Shown in pieces: positions 7,828-17,195 of a stretch of 64,000 bases of DNA. The stretch is from assembly GCA_016704445.1 (NCBI GenBank), contig JADJAE010000039.1:54146-118145 (forward strand), in the 5' to 3' direction. Each line of letters begins with the position of its first letter. Position 1 is the stretch's first letter. A model generated the notes under the pieces. The model worked only from the letters and a program-made list of their open reading frames with translations, made no database searches and had not been told where the DNA came from. A program made the translations under genes and the position numbers. The stretch comes from Deltaproteobacteria bacterium. Lineage in GTDB: Bacteria; Myxococcota_A; Polyangia; Polyangiales; Ga0077539.

Positions 7828-8332
7828 GGGGGATGGATGGGTGGTTCGCGCGGGGTGCGCGAAGGTACAAGCGCGCGGGGCCGGGGGGCAACGAAGGGGC
7901 GGCGGTCGTAGCGTAGCGCGAGGCCGAAGGGGTCGACGACGCCAGCGACGCGCGAAGACCATTGACGCTCACGGGCACCTTACGGTCCCCGCCATGATCG
8001 GCCCCGTTCGTCCCATGACCGGCACTCCCGACTCGTTCAATTCGTTGCGACGGACACGCCGCAGCATGTGGACGATTGAGCGCGCTCTCGTCCTGGTCGC
8101 CGCAAGGTCACTGTTTGAATGGGAGAGCGGCCCTTCTCCATTGACGCGCGGATCGATGGGCGGTAACGGTCGACATTCCGAGCTCACGTACGGAGTGCTC
8201 GTATTTCACACGGCGTGACGCTCGCTCCGGGGGTGGTACTCGCTTGTCCTCGCGGGCTCGATCCGGTTTCTCGGTGTGGGCGAAATCACCGGACCTTGAT
8301 CGATGTAATCCTGGTCCAACGGGGAGGCACAA
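7828..8332. other. Non-coding left edge of the cargo
   Basis: About 500 bp with no supportable gene. From about 7960 rightward the base composition becomes visibly less GC-rich than the chromosome to the left. A stop codon at 8306 in the frame of the metalloprotease gene, and its ribosome binding site at 8321-8327, mark the right limit. The promoter of that operon must lie here, but I see no convincing -35/-10 pair. Confidence 0.5.
8321..8327 (+). promoter_or_regulatory. Ribosome binding site deciding an ATC start
   Basis: GGGGAGG ends 5 nt before an ATC codon at 8333. From that codon the frame gives a textbook export signal, while no ATG, GTG or TTG exists between the in-frame stop at 8306 and 8426. 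The site therefore points to initiation at 8333 by ATC or by an ATG since mutated or misread. Confidence 0.6.
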
Positions 8333-9661
8333 ATCACGAGACATACACGTTCAACAGGTCGACCCCTTGTTGCTCTGTTCGCGGCCTTATCGCTTGCGAC
8401 GTGCGTTGATCAGCAGTCGACCTCGGTGTCGGCGATCAACGAGGGACCGGAAGTGACCGCCTCGCGGGGGCCCAATCGCACGCCGCCCTCGTCGGCTGGT
8501 CGCTCGGCGGTCGCCGGGCTGATCGAGCGGAGCGCGGCGTCGACGGGGGCTCGCCCGCTGGACGGATTGCGAAGGTTCTCGCAGGCCGAACTCGATGAGT
8601 ACGGCCAGATCCTGCGCGCGATGGCGGCCGAGCGTGGCGAACCGATCTCCCTGCGCGGCACCCACCAGCGGTCGACCGAGTCCGACGCCCAACGGTCGGC
8701 CCTCGGTCATTTCGCGTCCGTGGCCGGCGGCGCCCTGGAGGTTTCTTGGGACGAAGACCAGCGGTCGCCCGCCGCGCTCAAGAACCTGTTGTTCGTGCGC
8801 CGTGACCTGGAGCCTCGGGCGGTCTGGGCGGCGTTCTTGGAAGAGCACTACGAGGCATTGGCCCAGCTATGGGCCCTGGGACTCCGCTCCGACCTCAACC
8901 TCACCGGCTTGTCCCCGCTCGACGACGAGACGGTCGTTCTCAGCGGCGAGCTGCGGCGGGACGGCATCCCGGTGGACGGTGAATTCGTCGAGGCCTTCGT
9001 GACCACTGCGGCTTCTCGCCTCGGGCCCGGCGTGCTCAAGCAGGTCCGGGTTAGCGCGGGCTCACGCGGCACGGAGCTGCCCGCCGTCCCTTCGGATCGG
9101 TGGATCTCGGCCGATCGCGCGAAGCAGCTCGCGGACGAGCGGCGGCGCGACCAGGCGCACGCGGATGATGGGGCCGCGGCCGACGGAGCGGCGAGGTCCG
9201 CCACCCTACGTTGGTCCTGCGGAGAGGAGTGCGTACCTTACTGGCGGGTGACCTATCGTAGCGGCTGGACGGTGTCGGTCGGTGCCATCGATGGTCAGGT
9301 CCTGCAAGCGAGGCAGGAGGTCGCGCGGCAGGGGCCGTTGCGGATCGCAGGACTACCCCCGGGGGTGGACCGGAGGACGCCCGCCGCGATCCGCTTCCGC
9401 AACGCGAACGTCGTCAACTCTTCGGGCACCAGCCTGGGTCAGACCGGGCCCGACGGCACACACAGTTTCACCCAGAGTACGCCGGTCCAGATCGGCTTCG
9501 AGGGCGCCGTCGGGCCCTTCAACCCCGCCCGATACGGCCGCATCCAGCACACGCAGTTGGTCGGCACTCCCTCCGGTCCAGTCTACGTGGACCGGCCCTT
9601 GCGAACCTCGTGGACGCCGTCGATGCAGCCCGCAATGAACTTCTCGTCGCCCGATGCCTGA
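8333..9661 (+). CDS. Secreted metalloprotease-like protein, N-terminal part (in-frame TGA)
   Basis: Reading from the ATC at 8333 gives an Arg-rich n-region, a hydrophobic core (PLVALFAALSLATC) and a polar mature region, so this is an exported protein and possibly a lipoprotein (LATC). The usual start choice, GTG 8426, would remove the signal. The mature part (about 410 residues) has no recognised family. The frame stops at TGA 9659-9661 (codon 443), but the same frame continues at once with GQNSGTPVTYPHSTEIMYGW into the protease domain below, so this is one gene of about 1,158 codons interrupted by a single stop. A TGG in place of TGA would restore it. Third-position bases are less GC-biased than in neighbouring genes, suggesting transfer with the IS-flanked cargo. 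Confidence 0.6.
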   Translation: MTRHTRSTGRPLVALFAALSLATCVDQQSTSVSAINEGPEVTASRGPNRTPPSSAGRSAVAGLIERSAASTGARPLDGLRRFSQAELDEYGQILRAMAAERGEPISLRGTHQRSTESDAQRSALGHFASVAGGALEVSWDEDQRSPAALKNLLFVRRDLEPRAVWAAFLEEHYEALAQLWALGLRSDLNLTGLSPLDDETVVLSGELRRDGIPVDGEFVEAFVTTAASRLGPGVLKQVRVSAGSRGTELPAVPSDRWISADRAKQLADERRRDQAHADDGAAADGAARSATLRWSCGEECVPYWRVTYRSGWTVSVGAIDGQVLQARQEVARQGPLRIAGLPPGVDRRTPAAIRFRNANVVNSSGTSLGQTGPDGTHSFTQSTPVQIGFEGAVGPFNPARYGRIQHTQLVGTPSGPVYVDRPLRTSWTPSMQPAMNFSSPDA

Positions 9662-9709
9662 GGGCAGAACTCCGGCACGCCGGTCACGTACCCCCACAGC
9701 ACCGAGATC

Positions 9710-11809
9710 ATGTACGGGTGGCTGTCCTACTGGCAATACCTCATGAGCAACCGGCTGTTGCAGGAGGTTCCAGAGGTGCTGACGTTCGCCTTCAACGTCT
9801 TTTCCGGCTCCGATCTGGCGTGCGGACAGTCGAACTCAGGCAACCTCGGGAGCCCCAGCCCGGACCCCAACGGATCGGCCACCGAGGGAACCATCCTGTG
9901 CGGTGTGGGCTACCTGGATGACGTCGGCCACGACGCCATTCACGAATACAATACGGACGGCAACGCCATGTTCGGGGCCGCCCACGAGTACGGCCACCTT
10001 GTTCACAACTGCGCTATGCAGCCGGGCCTGGGCTGCGACCGGGTCGGCCCAGCGGCGTTGACGGTCGCCGCCCGCCCGCCGGTCAGCTCGTGGCGGCCCG
10101 CCGTGTTCGACTCCGCGAGTGAGTGCACCGCGCAATTCGTGGCGTCCCTCCTCTCCCGGTACAAATATTTCAGCCGTCTCGAGTCCGAGAACTACGCTTC
10201 TACCTGGATGTACGAGTCGTACAACTCGTCGTCGGACGATTTCGGCACCATGTCCCAGGACTCGAGCAGCACCGCGGACTGCTCCACGGTGGGGTGCGCC
10301 CCCGGCTTCGTCTGTGTACAGACCGACCATGGCCACGACGTCTCCGGCTTGTCGGGCCTGTGCGAGCGGGCCTGTACCCAGCCGACGGACTGCCAACGGG
10401 CTCTCTACTGTCTCCCCACGATGCTGACCAACGGGAGCACGGCCAGCGCCTGCGTCATGGACTCCTACTACAACCACTTCTGGGACACTGTCGGCACGCG
10501 GCTCGTCTTCACCAGCGGCTGGCAGAACGCGCTGATGAGTTCGCTGTACGCCGCGAGCGGACAGCGCCTCAATGCGACCCGGGATCTGGTCCTGGGCACG
10601 GACAGCTACTACAGTCGCTTTCTCAACCAGGCGAGCTCGCGATTCGAGACCACGAGGGCGGTCCAGTCGGTGTATTCGGGGACCGGCTTCGTGCCCGGCG
10701 ACGACTTCCCGGACCCCCTCGACCACGCGGCGGCGGTGCCGGTCCGCTCGACTACCTGGACCCCCATCTGGTGGGGCAACGGGGCCGCCGCCTACCCGAG
10801 GTTCGAGGACTACAGTGACGCCGACGTGGTGATGTTCCGGGGCGTCGCCGGTTCGGCCTACCGACTGGAGACGTGGTTCCACGGAACGGCAGGGTCGCCC
10901 ATCGTGGAGATCATCTCGCTCGACAATCTCAGCACGTATTGGTCCTCCTACAGCGGAAGCGTGACCACCACGCCGTTGCCGACGACCGGGTGGTACGTGG
11001 CATTCGTGTGGGGCGCCACGGGCACCACCGACTGGGAGGGGCAGATCCGGGTCGAACCGGGCCATGACGACCTGTCGTCCGCGATCGCCGAGGCCCTGCC
11101 CATGGCACACGGCGTGTCGGCGGCGGCGCAAGCGCACACCGTCGGCGACGCCGACGCGTTCCAGATTCTCGTGCCCGTGGACCCGACCACCCTGACCCTC
11201 CAGGTGACCGGTCTGTCCTCGGCGACGATCCTCTTGTACGACCCCACGGGCAATTTCTACGGCTCGCAGGCGGTGAGTTCGAGTAGCCCGGTCTGGAGCG
11301 TAGGCACCCTTCCGGCCAAGGGCTATTGGACGTGGCGTGTGCTGGCCAACGTCACGGGCACCTACGCGACCACCGGGACGATCGGGTGCGGGTCGTCCAA
11401 CTGCGACGCGACCCCGGGCGTCAGGACGGTCCGACAGGCCTGGGGCGACCGCTTCGCGGGGCGCCTGCCAACCTCCGCCACGGAGCACGTCTATCGGATC
11501 GACCTCGCTGAGATGCAGGGAGTGAGCGTTTCGGTGTCCGACACGCAGCCCGGCTGCGCGACCCAGGTGTCGGTCTTCGCGCCAAGCTCGATGACAAACC
11601 TTGCCAATCAGGCGATCATGCGTTGGACGGACGGTGCCGCCGTCGCCGACGCGGCCGGTGGTACCCCGGGAACGGGCGGATACCTCGACGCCCTGAACGC
11701 GGGAATCTACGAGTTCCACGTTCGTCCGGCCCCCGGTTTTTCGTGCGGTGCGTACCGCATCAACTTCGCGACCTCCGCGCTGCGCGGGGTCACGCTGCCG
11801 GAGTGGTGA
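9710..11809 (+). CDS. Secreted zinc-metalloprotease-like protein, catalytic and C-terminal part
   Basis: Same reading frame as the preceding segment, separated only by the TGA at 9659. The zinc motif HEYGH (HExxH, codons at 9983-9997) is followed 46 residues later by a Glu in SASECTAQFVA that could be the third ligand of a gluzincin peptidase. A Cys-rich module follows (CSTVGCAPGFVC through CQRALYC). Near the end, GHDDLSSAIAEA and GDADAFQILV fit a bacterial pre-peptidase C-terminal (PPC) beta-sandwich. Most likely an extracellular or cell-surface protease; the substrate is unknown. Read alone from ATG 9710 it lacks an export signal. Its stop is one base from the next start, so the two genes form an operon. 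Confidence 0.65.
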   Translation: MYGWLSYWQYLMSNRLLQEVPEVLTFAFNVFSGSDLACGQSNSGNLGSPSPDPNGSATEGTILCGVGYLDDVGHDAIHEYNTDGNAMFGAAHEYGHLVHNCAMQPGLGCDRVGPAALTVAARPPVSSWRPAVFDSASECTAQFVASLLSRYKYFSRLESENYASTWMYESYNSSSDDFGTMSQDSSSTADCSTVGCAPGFVCVQTDHGHDVSGLSGLCERACTQPTDCQRALYCLPTMLTNGSTASACVMDSYYNHFWDTVGTRLVFTSGWQNALMSSLYAASGQRLNATRDLVLGTDSYYSRFLNQASSRFETTRAVQSVYSGTGFVPGDDFPDPLDHAAAVPVRSTTWTPIWWGNGAAAYPRFEDYSDADVVMFRGVAGSAYRLETWFHGTAGSPIVEIISLDNLSTYWSSYSGSVTTTPLPTTGWYVAFVWGATGTTDWEGQIRVEPGHDDLSSAIAEALPMAHGVSAAAQAHTVGDADAFQILVPVDPTTLTLQVTGLSSATILLYDPTGNFYGSQAVSSSSPVWSVGTLPAKGYWTWRVLANVTGTYATTGTIGCGSSNCDATPGVRTVRQAWGDRFAGRLPTSATEHVYRIDLAEMQGVSVSVSDTQPGCATQVSVFAPSSMTNLANQAIMRWTDGAAVADAAGGTPGTGGYLDALNAGIYEFHVRPAPGFSCGAYRINFATSALRGVTLPEW

Positions 11810-11810
11810 G

Positions 11811-12461
11811 ATGGGCGACCCCCCGCTCCGCGCTGTCGGTCTGGGCCTCCTGTCCTGCCTCGCAGCGGCGTGCTCGACTTCCTCGATGGCCGCCCCGCCG
11901 ACTCGCGCGGACGCGGCGATCGAGGCAGCCGTCGACGCACCGCCGGAGCTTCCCGACTGCGGGGAGGAGTTCATCGCCATCGAGGTCGATCGGGAGGGGG
12001 GGGAGCGCTCGCGCTGGTGCTCGCCATTGACCTCGGACCATCTCGCGGTGGACGTTTCGAGTTGCGCCCCCGAGTTCACTTCGGGTGAAGGGACGGGCGA
12101 TCCCGTCGTGGACTTCGCGGGAACCGGCCGCATGTTCTCTGCCCTCGGGCCCGCGCCCATCACGGTATCCCTGCAGGGCCGGGGATTGCCCTGTGGGGCG
12201 CCCGACGCCCGGTGTGATTTCCGAACGTACGGCTCGCCGTGCAACGCCGTCGTCACCCGAGCCGGAGGCGTGGGTGACACCGTCGAAGCGGTGCTTCGAG
12301 ACGCGTGCGTCATGACGCACACCAGCGAGGACGGGCAGACGATGTACCGGATGAATCTGCGCGGGTTGAGGATACGCGGCGTGCTGCGCCTGCGGTACGA
12401 GATCAATCGGCCGTCTCATTTCGACGGGGGCCTGCTCGCGGCGGACTGTAGCGTCCCGTGA
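11811..12461 (+). CDS. Lipoprotein encoded with the metalloprotease
   Basis: 216 residues from ATG 11811, one base after the protease stop, which implies translational coupling. The N-terminus (LGLLSCLAAAC) is a clear lipoprotein signal. The mature part begins with an Ala/Asp-rich spacer, then has several Cys pairs (C-x-C-x5-C patterns around CGAPDARC and SPCNAVV) suggesting disulphides. No known family. It could be an inhibitor, anchor or chaperone of the protease, by context only. Codon usage resembles the protease gene rather than the chromosomal flanks. Confidence 0.7.
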   Translation: MGDPPLRAVGLGLLSCLAAACSTSSMAAPPTRADAAIEAAVDAPPELPDCGEEFIAIEVDREGGERSRWCSPLTSDHLAVDVSSCAPEFTSGEGTGDPVVDFAGTGRMFSALGPAPITVSLQGRGLPCGAPDARCDFRTYGSPCNAVVTRAGGVGDTVEAVLRDACVMTHTSEDGQTMYRMNLRGLRIRGVLRLRYEINRPSHFDGGLLAADCSVP

Positions 12462-12539
12462 GGCATTGCGCGTGCTAGCGTAGCGACGGGGTGCAAGGGC
12501 CGACGGTGGGGCGTGGCCACGGGCGGAAGTTGCCGCCCT

Positions 12540-12705
12540 CTATCCCCCTGTCACCCGATATCCAATCGCCTCCGCCTGGTGGTGTGCTGCCACCACTGCG
12601 CTCCCATCCAGGTCCGCAATCGTGCGCCCCAGCTTCATCACCGGCGAGGCCCTCCAGCGGCCAAGGCAGCGGCTCGGGAGCTCCTGCCAATGCTCGCGAG
12701 TAGGC
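12540..12705 (-). pseudogene. Remnant of comM-like (Mg-chelatase family) gene 3' end
   Basis: A minus-strand frame abutting the broken end of IS110 element B reads KLGRTIADLDGSAVVAA, then HHQAEAIGYR before a stop at 12540. This is the characteristic end of YifB/ComM proteins (ARTIADL-x-GS ... H-x-AEA-x-x-YR), AAA+ helicases that promote branch migration in natural transformation. Only about 50 codons survive. comM is a known insertion hot spot in other bacteria (AbaR islands). The family call rests on a short match. Confidence 0.45.
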
Positions 12706-13345
12706 GTACAACGTCGTGTCCAGCTTGCCCGTCCGCATCTGCTCGGCGAGCGCGAGCGCATCCCGCTCGTCGTCCTTCGGGCCACGCGACTTGGTCACGT
12801 GGACCACCGCGAGCTGTTCCACGCGGGCGGCGACAGGATCTCCGCCAGCCACAACGCCTGCGTGCCCTCCTCCATGCACAGCCGCAGCGTCCCCGGCTGC
12901 AGCTTCAGGAACTCGATCAGCGTCTGGCCGTTGGTCTCCACCACGTCGACGCGCAAGTCGCTTGCCGCGCGCATCGATCACCGCGCACGTCGTGCTTGGG
13001 CGATGCACATCCAGTCCGATAAACCCTCCATCGGCGTCCTCCTCTCGGAGCGGGTTGGTGTCTCGCAACTCGATCGTCGCGCCTGCGGAGCGAGGACGCC
13101 ACTCACCCGCCGCGACGAGCTCGGGTCCGGCGTGAGCGGTGAGTGGGCGTGGGTCCCCGGCGGTCGCATCGAGCGGCGCAAACATCAGCGCCGTCGCGAG
13201 CAACGCGACCCACGAACGGGAGCCGCCCCGCGCGCCCATCGACGCGCTCGGCGACGGCGAGGGTGTCCGGCGCGCGGAACGCGCGGTCAGGTCAGCGGTT
13301 GGCAGCGAGGTCCCGGACGCTGACTTCCCATGATGCCTATACCCC
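12706..13345 (-). mobile_element. IS110-family element B, truncated and frameshifted
   Basis: Same orientation as element A. The upstream end (plus-strand ATGCCTATACCCC, to 13345) is identical to that of A and abuts the MBL copy at an internal codon. The transposase survives only as pieces in shifted frames: FIGLDVHRPSTTCAVID, then TNGQTLIEFLKLQPGT, then QLAVVHVTKSRGPKDDERDA and RTGKLDTT, after which it breaks into the comM remnant near 12706. Relative to A there is at least one 1-base loss at the start and indels near 12832 and 12957. Non-functional. Confidence 0.75.
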
Positions 13346-13842
13346 TTCAGCGGGAGCACGGCGTGAAGGTGCTCTGCCACCGCGCCGACGCCGCGGTGCT
13401 CGATGGCAGCGCCCCCCGCTTCCGCCTCGGCCTGAAGGGCAACCCCCTCGAGCGCGCCCTCGGCGCCTTCGAGAACGCCTTCCCCGCAAGGCTCCGCGTC
13501 GACCGCGCCCTCGACCACGGCGACACCGTGGCGGGCCTCGCGGTGCACCTCCTGCCGGGCCACACCGAGGGCTCGGTGTTCTTCCTCCACGAGTCGACGG
13601 GCTGCCTGCTCACCGGCGACACGCTGCTGACCGCGCGCCCTCCGCTCACCCTCTTCGGCGCGGTGATGCCCGCCTACGACGCCTTCTCCATGGACACCCG
13701 AAGCGCCCACGACGCGCTCGACGCCTTCCACGCCCAGGGCTGGCGCTATGAGCACGTGCTCGCAGGCCACGGCAGCCCGATGGTTGGCGACGCCCGGCGG
13801 AGGGTGATCGCCGGGCTCGAGCGGGAGAGACGCCGGAGCTGA
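13330..13842 (+). pseudogene. MBL-fold hydrolase, 5'-truncated second copy
   Basis: From 13345 this repeats the last 165 codons of the intact gene at 5766-6488 with a handful of substitutions. The first 75 codons, including the THRHSDH zinc motif, are absent. An ATG in the IS end (13330) happens to be in frame (MMPIPLQREHG), so a 170-residue product could be made, but without HxHxDH it cannot bind metal normally. It keeps the PGHTEGS, GDTLL and AGHG motifs. Treated as a non-functional remnant. Confidence 0.85.
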
Positions 13843-14171
13843 CCGGTTGCCGTGCTGTACGGATGACCAGTACCGTGATCTGCGGTGCTGCCCGAACTCC
13901 ACGCCATCAGCGCATTCAGCTTCCTGCGCGGGGCGTCCGACCCGGAGGCGCTGGTCTCGCGCGGCGGACCTGGAGATCCCCGCGGTCGCGCTCATCGACC
14001 GCGACGGGGTGAGCGGAGGCCCGCGCTTCCAGGCCGCCGCGAGGGAGCAGGGAGTGCGGCCCATCTTCGGGGTCAACCTCGCGCTGCGCGACGCGGGCCT
14101 CGACGGTCGCCTCGCGCTGCTGGTGACCAGCCGCGTCGGCTACCAGAACCTCTGCGCCCTCGTCACCATCG
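13345..14171 (+). repeat. ~828-bp direct repeat, copy 2
   Basis: Second copy of 5991-6819. It begins directly at the IS110 element B end and leads into the full-length dnaE2. It is 2 bases shorter than copy 1 because of the TC loss near 13957. Confidence 0.9.
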
Positions 14172-17050
14172 CCAAGGCGAAGGTCACCAAGGAGCAGGCG
14201 AGAGAAGGCCTCGCCTCGGTCACCCTGGCCGAGCTCGCCGCCCACCGGGCGGGCCTCGTGGCGATGCTCACCGCCGCCGACGTGCCGCTCGCCGGGCTCG
14301 CGCTGCGGCGCTTCGACCGAGAGGCCGCGCTGCGATGGTCCCGAGCGATCGTGGGCGTCTTCGGCCGCGATGACGCGGTGGTCGAGCTCACCCGCCACCA
14401 GCACCGCCCCGAGGAGCGGCGCACCCAGCGCCTCGTCGCGCTCGCGAGGCACCTCGGGGTGAACGCCGTCGCCACCGGGGACGTGCGCTACGCGCGAGAG
14501 TCGGACGCCACGCTTCACGACGTGTTCGCCTGCATCCGCGAGCGCACCACCGTCGACCGCGCGGGGCGGCTGCTGCTGCCCCACCACGGCTGGCACCTGC
14601 GCTCCGAGGAGAGCACCCGAAGGAGCTTTCGCGACCTGCCCGCCGCGCTGCGCGAGGCCGAGCGCCTCGCCGAGCGATGCGCCTTCACGCTCGACAACCT
14701 CGGCTACGAGCTGCCGGACTACGGATCGCTGACGCCGGAGGAGATGTCCGCGAGGCTCTACGAGCTCACGATGACGAAGGCGAGGGAGCGCTACCGCCCG
14801 GAGCACCCGAAGGCCTGGGCGCAGCTTCGCAAGGAGCTCGGGCTCATCGAGAGGCTCGGCTTCGCGGGCTACTTCCTCATCGTGTGGGACATCGTGGAGT
14901 TCTGCCGTACGAGCGGGATTCTCGTGCAGGGCAGGGGGTCCGCGGCCAACAGCGCGGTCTGTTACAGCCTCGGCATCACCGCGGTCGACCCGGTGGAGAT
15001 GGACCTCCTCTTCGAGCGCTTCCTCTCCGAGGAGCGGGGGGAGTGGCCCGACATCGACCTCGACCTGCCGAGCGGCGAGCAGCGCGAGCGGGTGATCCAG
15101 TACGTCTTCGGGCGCTACGGGGAGCGGGGCGCGGCGATGACCGCCAACGTGATCACCTACCGGGCGCGCAGCGCGATGCGCGAGGTGGGCAGGGCGCTGG
15201 GAATGCCCGAGGAGGTGCTCTCCAAGGTCTCCCGGCAGCTCCACCACCTGCACGGCGCAGCGCCCGAGGCGCTCGATGAGCGCGTGGCCTCGGCGGGCCT
15301 CGACGCGCTCGACCGGCGCGTGTCGCTCTGGCTCTCGCTGGGGCGGCAGATCGAGGACCTCCCGAGGCACCTGGGCCAGCACTCCGGCGGCGTGGTGATC
15401 GCTCGGGGACGGCTCGACCACGTGGTGCCGGTCGAGCCCGCGGCGATGGAGGGGAGGCGGGTGATCCAGTGGGACAAGGACGACTGCGCCGCGATGGGGA
15501 TGCTGAAGATCGACCTGCTGGGCCTCGGGATGATGGCCGTGCTGGAGGAGGTCTTCGCCACGGTGCCGACCGTCGACGGCGGCCGGGAGTCGAGCATCGC
15601 GTCGGTGCCCGCCAACGACCCGAAGACCTACGCGATGATCCAGGCGGCGGACACCGTGGGGGTGTTCCAGATCGAGTCGAGGGCGCAGATGGCGACGCTC
15701 CCGAGGCTCAAGCCGAGCACCTTCTACGACCTGGTGGTGGAGGTCGCGCTCATCCGCCCTGGGCCCATCGTGGGGAAGATGGTGCACCCGTACATCGCCC
15801 GCCGAGCGGGCCGCGAGGACGTCACCTATCCGCACCCCGACCTGGAGCCGGTGCTCAAGCGAACCCTGGGGATCCCGCTCTTCCAGGAGCAGCTCATGCG
15901 CGTCTCGATGGTGGCCGCGGACTTCACCGGCGGCGAGGCCGAGGAGCTACGCCGGGCCATGGGGTCGAGGCGCAGCGCCGCGAAGATGGCTCGCATCGTG
16001 GGGCGCCTGCGCGAGGGCATGACCCGCAACGGCTACGCCCAGGCCGACCAGGAGCAGATCATCCGGGGGATCACCTCCTTCTCGGAGTACGGCTTCCCGG
16101 AGTCTCACAGCGCGAGCTTCGCCCTGCTGGCCTACGCAAGCGCCTACCTGCGAGCGCACTACCCGGCGACCTTCACCGGGGCGCTGCTCAACCACTGGCC
16201 CATGGGTTTCTATCACCCGGCCACGCTCATCCGGGACGCGCAGCGCCACGGGGTGCGGGTGCTCCCCATCGACGTCACCCGCTCCTGCTGGAACTGCTCC
16301 CGCGAGGGCGACCCGGGAGAGCAGCGGCTGCGGCTGGGGATGCGCTTCGTCGGGGGGATGCGGGAGTCAACCGGGCGGGCGATCGAGGCCGCGAGGGCGC
16401 AGTCGGCCTTCACCTCGCTGGAGGACTTCCGACGTCGCGCCTCGCCCGATCGCTCGGAGCTGGAGGCGCTGGCGGAGCTCGGGGCGCTGCGCTTCACCGA
16501 CCGGGAGAAGCCCTGGCACCGGAGGGAGGCGCTCTGGCAGGTGCGGGCGCTCGAGGCCATGCCCAGGGGGATCTTCGACGGCGCAGCGGGCCCGAGGGCG
16601 GAGGTCCCGGTGAGGGCGATGCGGCTGACCGAGCGGGTGGCGGCCGACCTGGAGCGGAGCGGGGTCACCGTGGGGCCGCACCCGATGCGCTTCGTGAGGG
16701 AGGCGCTGCGCGGGGAGGGGGTGCTCTCCTCGGCGGAGCTGGGCCTCGCCCGTCACGCGAGCGCGGTGTCCGTGGCCGGCGTGGTCATCACCCGGCAGCG
16801 CCCCGGGAGCGCCAAGGGCTTCTTCTTCCTGACCCTGGAGGACGAGCACGGGGTCATCAACGCCATCGTGTCGCCCGCCCTCTACCGCGACCAGCGGGCG
16901 CTGCTGGTGACCGCCGGGGTGCTGAAGATCCACGGCGTGGTGCAGCACCAGGAGGGGGTGCTCAGCGTGAAGGCGATCCGGGCGGAGGCGGTGTCGCTCT
17001 CGGCGGAGGTCGAGGCGCTGGCGCTGCCCCCGTCGCACGACTTCCATTGA
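13885..17050 (+). CDS. dnaE2: Error-prone DNA polymerase DnaE2, frameshifted near its start
   Basis: About 1,055 codons, normal for DnaE2, the SOS-type polymerase for translesion synthesis that usually works with ImuA/ImuB (neither is nearby). Order: PHP domain, C-family palm with PDIDLDL and KIDLLGLGMM (catalytic aspartates), fingers, HhH region (VALIRPGPIVGKMVHPYI), C-terminal OB fold (VSVAGVVITRQRPGSAKGFF). The conserved start (GTG 13885, LPELHAISAFSFLRG) is out of frame with the rest: copy 1 has TCTCTC where this copy has TCTC near 13957, a 2-base loss at codon 25. The downstream frame is open from an ATG at 13847, which would replace the first ~27 residues with unrelated sequence and remove the first PHP motif. 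It is either a damaged gene or a sequence error. Confidence 0.8.
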
Positions 17051-17195
17051 CGCGCGAGGTCGACGCGAGGGGCTGAGGTCACGCTCGCGCGGATTCCGAG
17101 GTCATCCATCGGTAGTGCCTGGAATCACACATCTATTTCCAGCCTACCCAGCGGCCCTATGACTGCCCTGGTGACTCTGGCAGACTCCGCCGCCG

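Noticed and set aside
9659..9661. TGA as a selenocysteine codon in the metalloprotease
   Set aside because: The following 40 nt form only a 4-bp CCGG stem, not a bacterial SECIS, and neither sequence context nor family suggests a catalytic Sec.
7909..12486. 10-bp direct repeat TAGCGTAGCG (7909-7918 and 12477-12486) as target duplication of the cargo
   Set aside because: It is short, internally repetitive and expected by chance in GC-rich DNA over this span; IS110 elements do not normally make target duplications.
13916..15835. Long minus-strand frame opposite dnaE2
   Set aside because: A shadow of dnaE2 codon bias; the plus-strand polymerase motifs are decisive.
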